The position numbers were made by a program, and so were the translations under genes. Below are positions 60,601-64,000 of a stretch of DNA of 64,000 nucleotides, piece by piece. The notes beneath the pieces are model-generated. The model did no database searches and was not told the DNA's origin. It saw nothing but the letters and a program-made list of their open reading frames with translations. This stretch comes from Dendrolimus kikuchii (Eukaryota > Arthropoda > Insecta > Lepidoptera > Lasiocampidae), in the NCBI GenBank assembly GCA_019925095.2, contig CM034392.1, positions 14,766,387-14,830,386 on the forward strand, in the 5' to 3' direction. Numbering within the stretch: the stretch's first letter is position 1; each line of letters opens with the position of its first letter.

Positions 60601-61259
60601 TATTATTCGACACAAACAAAGCAAATAATCTAGTTTTTAAATAAAAACTATTCATGTTTTGAAAATAAAACTGCTTAGAAAATATAACACTTCAATAAAC
60701 TCCTGTCAAAAATCATCCCTTTAAAATCAAAATGATTTTATTTTCTAGAGAATCTCTACAAAACAAGGTTTGAACTTGCACTCTGATTTCGGCACCAATA
60801 GCGCGTTTTTTACAATGGTTAATATTTAAAGTAATGCTTACTTTGTGATGACGAAAATATGTTAAATGTTTGCATGCCGGGCGTGTCATAGGGTAAAACA
60901 GATTAGGAATTGGATAAGATAATATACAATCTGTAATTATAGATATTATCTTAGCCAACAAAATATCTACTACGTTATGTAGGTAATTTTAGAAACTAGT
61001 TTGTAGATGGAACTTAATCGATACAGACGCTGCCTCTATACAAAGTCATAAACGTGCGGGGGCATTTTCGTACAATGGTATTGTATACTCTTCTCCCTTT
61101 CGTGGAGGAAAATGACCCAGCCTTTTGAGGACTGAATTTTTCCAAACTCTTATGTTGATAATTTATTGCTAAAATATTACTAACCTGATCATTCATAGCG
61201 TATAGACTGATCTTTGTGTCGCGAGGAGCTGACAGCGGCGACTCGAGGTTTTCTGGTCG
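27607..61259 (-). CDS. TOX-family HMG-box protein (TOX3/TOX4-like), 12 exons seen
   Basis: TOX proteins are nuclear HMG-box factors that bend DNA and recruit chromatin regulators. I joined exons 61259-61185, 58484-58356, 50348-50239, 49888-49669, 34224-34091, 33568-33433, 33311-33231, 32309-32034, 31418-31188, 30749-30474, 29702-29581 and 27676-27607. All borders are GT/AG and the phases close on TAA. From the in-frame ATG in the first exon ([12 protein letters not shown]) the product is 598 aa. Parts: TOX N-terminal motif (residues 5-20), basic stretch [12 protein letters not shown] (about 184-195), HMG box (about 196-270), a Pro/Gln/Asn/Tyr-rich region (275-443), polyQ (41 Gln in exon 10) and the Cys-rich tail CIRQGC...[16 protein letters not shown]. 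That tail is shared with TOX4. The first exon stays open upstream of the ATG, so the true start may lie on a further exon beyond it. Confidence 0.93.
27677..28260. other. TOX intron 11, right of exon 12: nothing recognised
   Basis: AT-rich intron sequence with no supportable feature up to the MITE at 28262. Confidence 0.4.
28262..28660. repeat. MITE in TOX intron 11
   Basis: Left end GAGTTCTTTCACATTAG-TCGCAA, right end (other strand) GAACGCTTTCACATTAGGTC GCAA: imperfect terminal inverted repeats of about 24 bp. The interior is GC-richer and has tight complementary words near the ends (GCGGCAG / CTGCCGC). The flanks do not give a clear duplication, so the superfamily is open; PIF-like is plausible. 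Confidence 0.65.
28661..29580. other. TOX intron 11: decayed repeats
   Basis: AT-rich. Around 29070-29260 a stretch with moderate GC (GGCCGGCCTCTGATAGAAAG, AGGCAGCACATTCCAAA) looks like a decayed interspersed repeat but I cannot assign it. No gene. Confidence 0.3.
29581..29702 (-). CDS. TOX exon 11: Cys-rich tail
   Basis: 122 nt, phase 0 to 2. [20 protein letters not shown] and [21 protein letters not shown]. The CxxxGC...YCSxECVVxHC pattern is the conserved C-terminal module of TOX4-like proteins and could bind a metal ion. Confidence 0.93.
29703..30473. other. TOX intron 10: nothing recognised
   Basis: AT-rich intron. Small ORFs on the minus strand have no domain and look like chance. Confidence 0.4.
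30474..30749 (-). CDS. TOX exon 10: polyglutamine exon
   Basis: 92 codons, phase 0. [20 protein letters not shown], then 41 uninterrupted Gln, then [23 protein letters not shown]3 of vertebrates also has a long C-terminal Gln-rich region. The complementary strand gives a long leucine/valine-free open frame that is only an echo of the CAG/CAA tract. Confidence 0.9.
30549..30671 (-). repeat. CAG/CAA trinucleotide tract (polyQ of TOX)
   Basis: 41 consecutive Gln codons, with blocks of CAA (TTG on plus) alternating with blocks of CAG (CTG on plus), the longest pure CAG runs being about seven codons. Mixed codons reduce slippage, so the run is probably held by selection or is old. It lies wholly inside TOX exon 10. 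Confidence 0.95.
31188..31418 (-). CDS. TOX exon 9: QNYQ repeats
   Basis: 77 codons, phase 0. Repeats of the type [24 protein letters not shown], then [18 protein letters not shown] and [11 protein letters not shown]. It continues the SPxNY theme of exon 8. Donor CAACAG|GTGATA. Confidence 0.86.
31632..31683. repeat. Hairpin in TOX intron 8
   Basis: AAATAAACAGGTG-C-TTTAAT, TGCATGTATGCA, then ATTAAAACACCTGTTTATTT: about 24-bp arms with one extra base and a very small loop. Confidence 0.6.
32034..32309 (-). CDS. TOX exon 8: Gln/Pro/Tyr-rich region
   Basis: 92 codons, phase 0. [20 protein letters not shown] followed by repeated (P)QNY/QGY/QSY units ([37 protein letters not shown]). Low-complexity, prion-like composition, probably a transactivation or condensation region. 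Confidence 0.88.
33231..33311 (-). CDS. TOX exon 7: HMG box, helix 3
   Basis: 27 codons, phase 0. [27 protein letters not shown] completes the HMG box as in TOX3/TOX4. Confidence 0.95.
33433..33568 (-). CDS. TOX exon 6: HMG box, helices 1-2
   Basis: 136 nt, phase 2 to 0. [45 protein letters not shown]: nearly identical to vertebrate TOX HMG boxes. Donor AAAAGC|GTAAGG. Confidence 0.96.
33708..33966. repeat. MITE, CGTTCC family, copy 1 (TOX intron 5)
   Basis: Left GCGCGTTCC, right GTGGAACGTAGCCAT. Shares GTTCCACATGGTGACC, GCGAAAACGTCATTAATGAC, GACCCATGTTAAGAGGTGGG, CGGGAAAAATCGCGGTCG with 39401-39778, in the same orientation and order but with internal deletions. It sits 140 bp from exon 6 and 125 bp from exon 5 without touching either. 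Confidence 0.75.
34091..34224 (-). CDS. TOX exon 5: basic region and start of HMG box
   Basis: 134 nt, phase 0 to 2. [20 protein letters not shown], then the lysine-rich nuclear-localisation-like [12 protein letters not shown] and DPNEPQK, the first residues of the TOX HMG box. Donor CAAAA|GTATGG. Confidence 0.93.
34420..35711 (-). mobile_element. RTE-clade LINE insertion capped by a palindrome, with 18-bp duplication
   Basis: The minus strand encodes the C-terminal half of an RTE-type reverse transcriptase: [39 protein letters not shown], then an in-frame TAG (35224-35222), [69 protein letters not shown]. The catalytic FADD is FTDD, so it is dead by a changed residue and a stop. The 3' end reads GTGCCGACCCCAAGTAATTG, typical of RTE tails. 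TTTAACGTCATATTTTCT occurs at both ends (34420-34437 and 35694-35711), so the RT fragment, the palindrome at 35487-35646 and about 47 bp beyond it form one insertion. It interrupts TOX intron 4. Confidence 0.85.
35487..35646. repeat. Perfect 68-bp-arm palindrome
   Basis: Left arm 35487-35554 and right arm 35579-35646 are exact reverse complements. The 24-base centre itself contains a small hairpin (GCCACT..AGTGGC) and TGATCA. The arms include CGACGTTTCG, ATTTGATTTTGG and TTAAGCGCGGTAA. It lies between the RT fragment and the 5'-side target duplication. Confidence 0.95.
35712..35999. other. TOX intron 4 between two insertions
   Basis: AT-rich, no feature recognised. Confidence 0.4.
36002..37273 (-). 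mobile_element. mariner transposon, copy 1 (transposase broken)
   Basis: Terminal inverted repeats GGTTGGGGAAAAAGTTTCTT (left) and GGTTGGGGAAAAAGTCGTTT (right end, other strand). TA flanks both ends (36000-36001 and 37274-37275). The minus-strand transposase runs from the ATG at 37092 to 36077: helix-turn-helix region ([30 protein letters not shown]), [22 protein letters not shown] and YSPDLAPSD, the three parts of the D,D34D triad. Damage: TGA at 37068-37066 where copy 2 has CGA (Arg), a one-base frameshift near 36722 and a two-base loss near 36308 (copy 2 keeps the frame there). Cannot be active. Confidence 0.93.
37276..37480. repeat. Flank shared by both mariner copies (right side only), copy 1
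   Basis: About 205 bp immediately after the right TIR/TA. It recurs next to mariner copy 2 at 46245-46450 with only a few changes (for example CCGTGAAT vs CCGGGAAT). The left flanks share nothing beyond TAATATTA. The minus strand is open here ([20 protein letters not shown]) but no domain is known to me. Confidence 0.85.
37481..38318. other. TOX intron 4: nothing recognised
   Basis: AT-rich intron; no feature supported. Confidence 0.35.
38319..38610 (+). repeat. tRNA-derived SINE
   Basis: Head carries a perfect pol III box A (TAGCCTAATGG, 38329-38339) and box B (GGTTCGATCC, 38372-38381) 33 bp apart, as in tRNA genes. A body of about 200 bp that is not tRNA follows, and the tail reads GAGCCCAGCAGAGTGGGACA, TTTATGGGTTG and TTATTACTATTACTA. 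The A and B boxes are intact, so pol III transcription is possible. The same 3' tail occurs alone at 21680-21750. Confidence 0.85.
38611..39400. other. TOX intron 4: nothing recognised
   Basis: AT-rich intron; short ORFs only. Confidence 0.35.
39401..39778. repeat. MITE, CGTTCC family, copy 2
   Basis: Ends ATGGGCGCGTTCC / GGAATGTAGCCAT are imperfect inverted repeats. The interior has CGTTCCAGATGGCGACCACG, GCGAAAACATCATTAATGAC, GACCCATGTCAAGAGGTAGG and CGGGAAAAATCGCGGTCGTG. Together with copy 3 in reverse orientation 240 bp away it makes a long inverted repeat. Confidence 0.8.
40018..40392. repeat. MITE, CGTTCC family, copy 3 (inverted relative to copy 2)
   Basis: TAGCTACGTTTCAC...GGGGAACGCACGCTA. 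Read on the minus strand it follows copy 2 block for block (GGTCAATGCCCACTTCGACC corresponds to the complement of GGTTGAAGTGAGCGTTGACC). No coding potential. Confidence 0.8.
40643..41838. mobile_element. 1.2-kb foldback element with 8-bp target duplication
   Basis: Arms at 40643 to about 41027 and about 41470 to 41838 are inverted copies of each other (GGTATAGATATACCGCACCT / AGGTGCCGTATATCTATACC; AACTTTGAACCTATGATAT and so on). Outer ends are GAGTGCGGTATAGATATA and, on the other strand, GGGTGGGGTATAGATATA. The flanks are CTGATTAC (40635-40642) and CTGATGAC (41839-41846): an 8-bp duplication with one mismatch. The centre (about 41120-41395) holds a second repeat also found at 22555-22985. No transposase. 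An 8-bp duplication fits hAT- or P-like mobilisation, but that is inference. Confidence 0.8.
41839..42118. other. TOX intron 4: short AT-rich gap
   Basis: Nothing recognised. Confidence 0.3.
42119..42165. repeat. GC-rich perfect hairpin, 22-bp arms
   Basis: ACACTAGAGTTTACCCCGCG-GC, loop AGT, then the exact reverse complement. The CCCCGCGGC stem top stands out in AT-rich DNA. Very stable as RNA or single-stranded DNA. Confidence 0.9.
42166..42800. other. TOX intron 4: nothing recognised
   Basis: AT-rich; homopolymer A/T runs near 42655-42690. Confidence 0.35.
42820..43040 (+). repeat. Two LINE 3'-tail fragments in tandem
   Basis: GCAGCCAAATCGGTCCAGTA, GTCTTTCCTCCGTAAAAGCA and, about 130 bp on, CAGCCAAATCCGTTCAGTAG, TTTTTCCGTAAAAACGGAAC, each followed by ACAGACAGA-like and TTTATAATATTA. 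This is the usual 3' end of insect LINE remnants (AAATCGGTTCAGTAG...). Confidence 0.6.
43252..43942 (+). mobile_element. Decayed LINE/SINE-type repeat with internal 75-bp tandem duplication
   Basis: Begins AAAACTAGCTGTACCCGGCA and ends GAAATCGGTCCAGCCGTTCA, GTGATGGCGTGACCAAGGG, ATTTTTATATATACAGATTA, a head and tail common to one insect repeat. A 75-bp unit (GCTCAAAGCGCTAAGGTTAC...) occurs twice in a row at 43651 and 43726. No intact ORF. Confidence 0.6.
43943..44199. other. TOX intron 4: AT-rich gap before mariner copy 2
   Basis: Nothing recognised. Confidence 0.3.
44200..46242 (-). mobile_element. mariner transposon, copy 2, split by an R1 insertion
   Basis: TIRs GGTTGGGGAAAAAGTTTCTT and (right) GGTTGGGGAAAAAGTCTTTT, TA on both sides (44198-44199, 46243-46244). 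The left part on the minus strand keeps an open frame down from about 44739: [46 protein letters not shown] to the stop at 44275. The right part keeps the N-terminal codons ([13 protein letters not shown]). Between them 369 bp corresponding to copy 1 positions 36584-36952 are missing and replaced by 1151 bp of R1-like sequence. The first catalytic Asp region is therefore lost. Confidence 0.92.
44782..45932 (+). mobile_element. R1-clade non-LTR retrotransposon fragment inside mariner copy 2
   Basis: GC-rich, opposite in strand to the mariner. The frame is open from the left junction to TAG at 45535-45537: [60 protein letters not shown], then a Cys/His cluster [21 protein letters not shown] and [17 protein letters not shown]. 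This is the C-terminal end of an R1-type ORF2. The catalytic domain is absent. About 390 bp of 3' UTR follows, with no poly(A). It is the same family type as 6454-7400. Open minus-strand frames here are GC artefacts. Confidence 0.88.
46245..46450. repeat. Flank shared by both mariner copies, copy 2
   Basis: Matches 37276-37480 almost base for base up to AATGCGAAATT, then the two loci diverge abruptly. Confidence 0.85.
46451..47894. other. TOX intron 4: nothing recognised
   Basis: AT-rich intron, about 1.4 kb, no repeat or gene recognised. Confidence 0.35.
47895..48649. mobile_element. hAT-type MITE
   Basis: Ends TAGTGATGGGCC and (other strand) TAGTAATGGCCC, flanked by CTCTTTAG (47887-47894) and CTCATTAG (48650-48657), an 8-bp duplication with one mismatch as for hAT. 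The first 110 bp and last 110 bp are packed with CCGAA/TTCGG words (GGCCGAAATTCGG and so on), likely subterminal transposase-binding repeats. The interior is AT-rich without ORF. Confidence 0.8.
48650..49668. other. TOX intron 4, start: nothing recognised
   Basis: AT-rich intron next to exon 4; no feature recognised. Confidence 0.35.
49669..49888 (-). CDS. TOX exon 4
   Basis: 220 nt, phase 2 to 0. [20 protein letters not shown], then a Ser/Pro/Thr-rich stretch [20 protein letters not shown] ending [14 protein letters not shown]. This corresponds to the Ser/Pro-rich part ahead of the basic region in other TOX proteins. Confidence 0.88.
49945..50110. repeat. Short MITE related to the 40.6-kb foldback element
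   Basis: 166 bp. Ends GGGTGCGGTATAGATATA and (other strand) GGGTGGGGTATAGATATA. Flanks ACTAATTA (49937-49944) and ACTAGTTA (50111-50118), 8 bp with one mismatch. The left end is 57 bp upstream of the TOX exon 4 acceptor, so it lies in the probable branch-point and upstream region of intron 3. Confidence 0.82.
50239..50348 (-). CDS. TOX exon 3
   Basis: 110 nt, phase 0 to 2. [20 protein letters not shown] and [16 protein letters not shown]: a low-complexity Pro/Gly/Gln linker. Acceptor TTTAG|GTT, donor CACAG|GTAATT. Confidence 0.85.
50349..51049. other. TOX intron 2, start: AT-rich with one hairpin
   Basis: At 50964-51004, T-tract plus TCAAAAAGCT and AGCTTTTTGA plus A-tract form a 17-bp-arm hairpin. 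Nothing else recognised. Confidence 0.4.
51050..51248. repeat. MITE, CGTTCC family, copy 4 (partial)
   Basis: GCGAAAACATTACTAATGAC, GGAGCGCTCACAACAAACCG, GTGGGTTAAATAACCGTTCC, AACGGGAAAAACCGCGG and CGTTGTGAGTCTCTAACGGA match the other three copies in order. The left end is missing. Confidence 0.7.
51260..51395 (+). repeat. TTATTGCAG-type interspersed repeat, 3'-truncated
   Basis: T-rich tract then TTATTGCAGGAGTTCAGCAG, GGCCCACTGGATAGAAAGCG and GCTACAAATGCGCTGCTGCT; stops after CTCTTAAGTG. Confidence 0.7.
51396..51875. other. TOX intron 2: nothing recognised
   Basis: Small ORFs without domains. AT-rich. Confidence 0.3.
51880..52018. repeat. Degenerate GAGCGGTTAGAGCG minisatellite
   Basis: GTGAGCGGTTAGAGCGACT, GGTGAGCGGTTAAGAGCGG and GGTGAGCGGTTAGAGTGACT recur with spacers of different length, interleaved with GAT/GGTGAGCT. 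An old tandem repeat. Confidence 0.6.
52019..52514. other. TOX intron 2: possible repeat start, otherwise nothing
   Basis: A short GC-richer block (ACGGGACACGTCCGTCTGCC, GTAGCTGACGGACGCGTC) at 52034-52075 contains GACACGTCCGTC/GACGGACGCGTC inverted words, perhaps the end of an element. I cannot delimit it. Confidence 0.3.
52515..52930 (-). repeat. Uncharacterised dispersed repeat, copy 2
   Basis: Reverse-complement relative of 24100-24510 (CCTTTTGGTAGGCCTTTGGG, AAAAGCACTAGACTTAAAAC, TTTGATAAGCATATGAACAT). Confidence 0.6.
52931..53637. other. TOX intron 2: nothing recognised
   Basis: AT-rich, no feature supported. Confidence 0.3.
53638..53716. repeat. Inverted repeat, perfect 20-bp arms
   Basis: ATTGTATCGAAACGAATAAC (53638-53657) and its exact complement at 53697-53716 with a 39-base spacer. 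Looks like a tiny MITE or its core; no flanking duplication established. Confidence 0.75.
54105..54153. repeat. Hairpin, 22-bp arms
   Basis: TACAGCAGTTCTTCTCTAAT-AT and its complement, with one mismatch and a 5-base loop. Confidence 0.75.
54901..54988. repeat. Inverted repeat, imperfect 35-bp arms
   Basis: CTTATTCATATTGAG (54901-54915) is exactly complementary to 54974-54988, and matching continues imperfectly inwards (TTAGAGTAAGTT / AAACTTAGTCTA). Probably a small MITE. Confidence 0.6.
55082..57427 (+). pseudogene. Decayed BED-finger/hAT transposase (GTF2IRD2/ZBED-like)
   Basis: From the ATG at 55608 the plus strand reads [17 protein letters not shown], a BED zinc finger ([11 protein letters not shown] ... 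[10 protein letters not shown]2H2 spacing, broken by a frameshift near 55755), then from about 55886 a long hAT core. The core shows [47 protein letters not shown] and [13 protein letters not shown]. After a stop at 56543-56545 come [19 protein letters not shown] and [15 protein letters not shown], then another stop at 57185-57187 and the C-terminal dimerisation end ([27 protein letters not shown]) ending at 57427. At least four interruptions make it dead. Upstream, CAAGGCTGGCCAAACCC (55088 region) with GGGCCACGAAGTGGCCC resembles a hAT left terminus. No right terminus found. Confidence 0.88.
57428..58355. other. TOX intron 2, right part: decayed repeat DNA
   Basis: Contains a 66-codon open frame (57484-57684: [20 protein letters not shown] and [12 protein letters not shown]) that I do not recognise. 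It also has a GC-richer stretch at 58030-58260 (AGACCAGGCCGCTGCTGCTG, TTGGGCCAGCACGTGGCAGT) resembling an old repeat. Neither can be assigned. Confidence 0.3.
58356..58484 (-). CDS. TOX exon 2: conserved N-terminal motif
   Basis: 43 codons, phase 0 to 0. [20 protein letters not shown] closely matches the TFHTPSLGDEEFEIPPI block of vertebrate TOX3-type proteins. The remainder is Gln/His-rich ([11 protein letters not shown]). Confidence 0.92.
58485..59086. other. TOX intron 1, left part: nothing recognised
   Basis: AT-rich intron sequence. Confidence 0.35.
59090..59337 (+). repeat. TTATTGCAG-type interspersed repeat, full copy
   Basis: T-rich tract, TTATTGCAGGAGTTCAGCAG, GGCCCACTTTATGGAAAGCG, GTTACCATCGCCTATAGACA, GGGGGACTGGAACCTGGTCA, CCAGGGGTGGTAGCCATCCA. 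Immediately followed by another copy. Confidence 0.8.
59387..59632 (+). repeat. TTATTGCAG-type interspersed repeat, tandem second copy
   Basis: Same order of blocks as the preceding copy, 50 bp later and more diverged (TTATTGTCCGAGTTCAGCAG; CCATCCAGACGGGTCAATAC). The pair is in direct orientation, opposite to TOX. Confidence 0.78.
59633..61184. other. TOX intron 1, right part: nothing recognised
   Basis: AT-rich intron without supportable features; ORFs here are short and featureless. Confidence 0.35.
61185..61259 (-). CDS. TOX exon 1 as seen (start uncertain)
   Basis: 75 nt, phase 0, donor GATCAG|GTTAGT and acceptor-like TTATAG just upstream. It reads [20 protein letters not shown] and AMNDQ. 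The ATG of MNDQ is the only start in it. Because the frame is open to the splice-like AG, this may be an internal exon whose partner lies beyond 61260 or outside the window. Confidence 0.7.
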
Positions 61260-61639
61260 CTATAACAAAAATAAACTAACTTTAATTAATTATATTAATT
61301 AGCTTTTAAAATATATAAAATTTGCTTGATTAACAAAGCTTTGATTAAGCTTTTTATATCGCTCTATTCTTTTATTCCAAACTCTACCCCTATCTCGGGA
61401 CCGATTCATCTGTAAATTGGCATGTGATACTACATTTTGCTCATAACAATAACTAATTGTAAGACATATTGCAATTATTGGCTGAGACATTATTTGAAAG
61501 ATTTTTTTTATTTCAAAACGGGTCTTTGAGTCGTAGTATATAATGTAATAAACTCGAATGGCTCATTTCAATTAGGTACTACCTAATTTCAGAAGAAGAA
61601 CTATGGAGAACACGATGCACTACTATTATACCGATTTCC

Positions 61640-62400
61640 ATGCGGTTTTCGCTGATCGACAGCAAATTTTTAAACTTAAAATATTAAAATTAAAATCTGC
61701 GCTACTTTTTGTCCAGGGAATCCCGCGGGAATTTTTATGGGAAAATGGTCAGGTTGAAAAAATCGAGATCCAGTGAGATCTTTTCACTGCTCGATAGCAA
61801 ATTTGATATAATAAAATGTGGGATATTTTTTATTTTGGGAATTCCGCAGGATTTTTCCTGGGAACTGTTTGTAGTTGCTCGGGTGCATAAAAATTAGTTT
61901 ATTGAGATACAGTTTTCACTTAAACGATAGCTTACATTCTTTTTACATTCTCTTCTTTGTGTTCCGTGAATCCCGCGGGAATTTCAAGTCAAGTGTGGAC
62001 GCAGTCGCGGGCTATCCTAGTAGATTACATGAACGTATGTCAGTTTATCTGTGTGTTCGGTATTCACGTAAAAATCGATTTCGATGCGGTTTTCACTGAT
62101 CGAGAGCAAATTCTTAGACTTAAAATCTGCGCTACTTTTCATGTCGGGATTCCCGCGGAAATTTTTTAGGGATGGATTTATAATGGCCAGATTGAAAAAA
62201 AAATCGAATTCTAATGCGATTTATTCACTAATCGATAGCAAATTTTATGTAAAAGAATGTGTGATATTTTGTAACCAGGAAATCCTACGCGAATTTTCTC
62301 GGGAGCGGTTTTCAGTTTTTCGGGTGCATAAAAATTTGCTTATTCCGACACAGTTTACGCTAAGACGATAGCTGCGGTACTTGGTGTCCCGGGAGTCGCG
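61640..62400 (+). repeat. Degenerate higher-order tandem repeat
   Basis: Units of about 435-440 bp: TTCGCTGATCGACAGCAAAT (61649) recurs as TTCACTGATCGAGAGCAAAT (62089), and AAAATCTGCGCTACTTTT at 61692 and 62123. Each unit is built of shorter subunits marked by TCGATAGCAAATTT and a (G)AATCCCGCGGGAATTT or diverged form. CGGGTGCATAAAAAT also occurs twice. The AATCCCGCGGGAATTTT word is common in insect LINE 3' UTRs, so the array may be an expanded LINE tail. Confidence 0.65.
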
Positions 62401-63119
62401 GACATATCCTAGTTCTATTTATAAGCGTAAAATCGCGAAAAAAATGTTTGAAATTTTGGCAGCCTTGCAATATTATTCATTTCGTCTAATGTCATTTCTG
62501 CTAATGGTAATACAAATTTTTTGGTACTGTTATTCCGCTGCGTCGATTTCAAGAAGATATTGTGGATTATGTAGAATACGAATTTTTGACTCTATAGCAG
62601 GATCGTACTTTGAATATCTTCGCAACGCCAATATATTTATTAATAGAATTAGGCCCTTATAAGACCTATTTTGAAATAAATACATATTTTTTTCAAGTTT
62701 TAATAGTAATTTAAACGTTCGGACTAACCCCAGAGATAAAAAAAGCCGCTGAAACAACTAGTAATTAAATGTGTAGAAAAAACGTTTTGTTACAACGTAG
62801 CATAGATATTGTGAGAACTGCTAAAACGTTTTTAAAACTCACTACTATGACTATTTATATGAACGTTACTTATAACTAGCGCCTGTTTGCAACTCTATAC
62901 ATAATGACCAGGACGAAAACTACTCTATATGCTAATAAAGACTGTTGCACCTCTACAAATTTCGTGCAATATCTGTATGCTGTAGCATTAATCTATCTAC
63001 TAGTTTCCCCGTGGTTACATCGCGGTTCAAACCCTATAAATCGCTCTATTTTACAAAACTACAAATTAAACTGCCTAAAAAATACAAAATATCTAAAAAT
63101 ATAAAGGTAACTTAAATAA
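62401..63119. other. Upstream of the first TOX exon seen: nothing recognised
   Basis: AT-rich; no promoter or exon for TOX could be placed. Confidence 0.3.
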
Positions 63120-63930
63120 AAAAATACAAATTATGTACCCGATCGTGGCCAGCGGGGAGCGTGCCGAGAAGACTGGCTGCGTTGCCATGCTATATAGCAA
63201 TGCTAATTCTCTGGGCAAAATATGAGCCAGCCTTCTGATCACGGATAGTGTCGAAGAGATTTTTACATATGTCTTGTAAGAAACTCTTTGCCGATGGACC
63301 CCACGGGCCCACAAATAACACCAGAATAAACACAAAATACACAACACACAACATCGAATAACAATATATACCATCCAGACACAAAAAGTCTATAACACAC
63401 CAGGCAATAGGACTAAGATTAGATTTATATAACTTATATTAAGAATGTTAGGTACATGTTACAATTAAGAGGAAAAAACTAAAGCCACAGAAATAAGTAC
63501 ATAAACTATAAGTAACAACCAGCACAAACACTACACCACATTACTGTAATAGAAACACTACACATTAGAATAAGTATTATAAGATAGATTTAATAATATA
63601 TTATAAGTAAACTAAGGGACACAACACAAAAAATCACCAAATAAATGTCACACACCAACAATATATAAAAAAACAAGCGTCTAAATAATAAGTACTTTAT
63701 AAATTAAATTCAAGTAAAAACTTATAGTCCGTAGACTTGTTCTATAAAAAAAAACCCCAAATGTGTCAACACAAATCGCATCCCACACCAGCGGACGCCT
63801 CGCATCTTCCAAGCGCCGAGTGACACTCCGTCCGGTCTCTTGCCATCGTCGCCCACCAAGCCATTCGGTTCTATAAATCGTGCGCAGAAGGTTTGCTGAT
63901 GACATCCCTTCCAGCCTCCCACAACCGCGA
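63120..63930 (-). pseudogene. Broken transposable-element C-terminal domain, in two pieces
   Basis: Minus strand. The first piece (about 63930-63740) reads DDGKRPDGVSLGAW, then after a frameshift RPLVWDAICVDTFG. The second (about 63385-63120) reads GPWGPSAKSFLQDI, RDQKAGSYFAQRISIAI, then in another frame NAASLLGT-like residues. Together they match a domain common in animal retroelement-derived sequence (DGKRPDG..., WD.T..DT, ...QR.S(I/L)A.QRGNA). About 340 bp of AT-rich, AC-rich DNA separates them. I cannot name the parent element. Confidence 0.6.
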
Positions 63931-64000
63931 CCCGCTGTCGTCTAGTACTTAGTAGTACTTAGGCAAGCCTCAGTACCAGTTGTAGGAAGCGGGAGGGGCG

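Noticed and set aside
1..64000. CRISPR array, operon or other prokaryotic system
   Set aside because: No regularly spaced direct repeats with unique spacers, no operon-like gene packing; introns and eukaryotic transposons throughout.

Overview
The window is animal nuclear DNA, almost certainly from a moth or butterfly. It is AT-rich, its genes are split by introns with standard GT/AG junctions, and it is crowded with repeats typical of Lepidoptera. These include the AACCGACTTC...GAGGAGGTTCTCAATTCG repeat, a tRNA-derived SINE ending in a GCCCAGCAG-GTGGGA tail, mariner, PIF/Harbinger, hAT, R1-like and RTE-like elements. The species cannot be named from the sequence alone.

Three host genes can be supported, all on the minus strand. 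(1) Positions 2819-4306 hold an intact, intronless calcineurin A (PP2B catalytic subunit) of 495 aa. A minimal start-stop upstream ORF (ATG TGA) lies five bases before its ATG. (2) Positions 14243-23511 hold RER1, the Golgi-to-ER retrieval receptor, in five exons (194 aa). (3) Positions 27607-61259 hold a TOX-family HMG-box gene (TOX3/TOX4-like) in twelve recognisable exons. It has the conserved N-terminal [14 protein letters not shown] motif, the HMG box, a Pro/Gln/Asn/Tyr-rich middle, a 41-residue polyglutamine run and the cysteine-rich C-terminal tail ([16 protein letters not shown]). I reconstructed the exon-intron structures of RER1 and TOX from splice sites and reading phase, and all phases close.

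Layout. 1-2.8 kb: hAT-like repeat end and the calcineurin 3' side. 2.8-4.3 kb: calcineurin A. 5-13.4 kb: intergenic repeats, including a 5'-truncated R1-type retrotransposon with a target-site duplication. 14.2-23.5 kb: RER1, whose introns hold a LINE tail and two PIF/Harbinger elements with exact TTA or TAA duplications. 23.5-27.6 kb: intergenic. 27.6-61.3 kb: TOX. Its 15-kb intron (34.2-49.7 kb) holds an RTE-type insertion capped by a perfect 68-bp-arm palindrome, two broken mariners (one with an R1 fragment inserted), an inverted pair of MITEs, a 1.2-kb foldback element and a hAT MITE. Its 8-kb intron (50.3-58.4 kb) holds a decayed BED-finger/hAT transposase. 61.6-64 kb: a degenerate tandem array and a broken transposable-element C-terminal domain.

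The three genes are functionally unrelated: calcium signalling, ER-Golgi sorting and chromatin/transcription. Nothing suggests a co-regulated cluster, and I found no bacterial-type or wholly new gene system. The observations most worth following are structural: the palindrome-capped RTE insertion, the mariner pair that shares a 3' flank but not a 5' flank, the foldback family with its own TIR and 8-bp duplications, and the start-stop uORF in front of calcineurin A.
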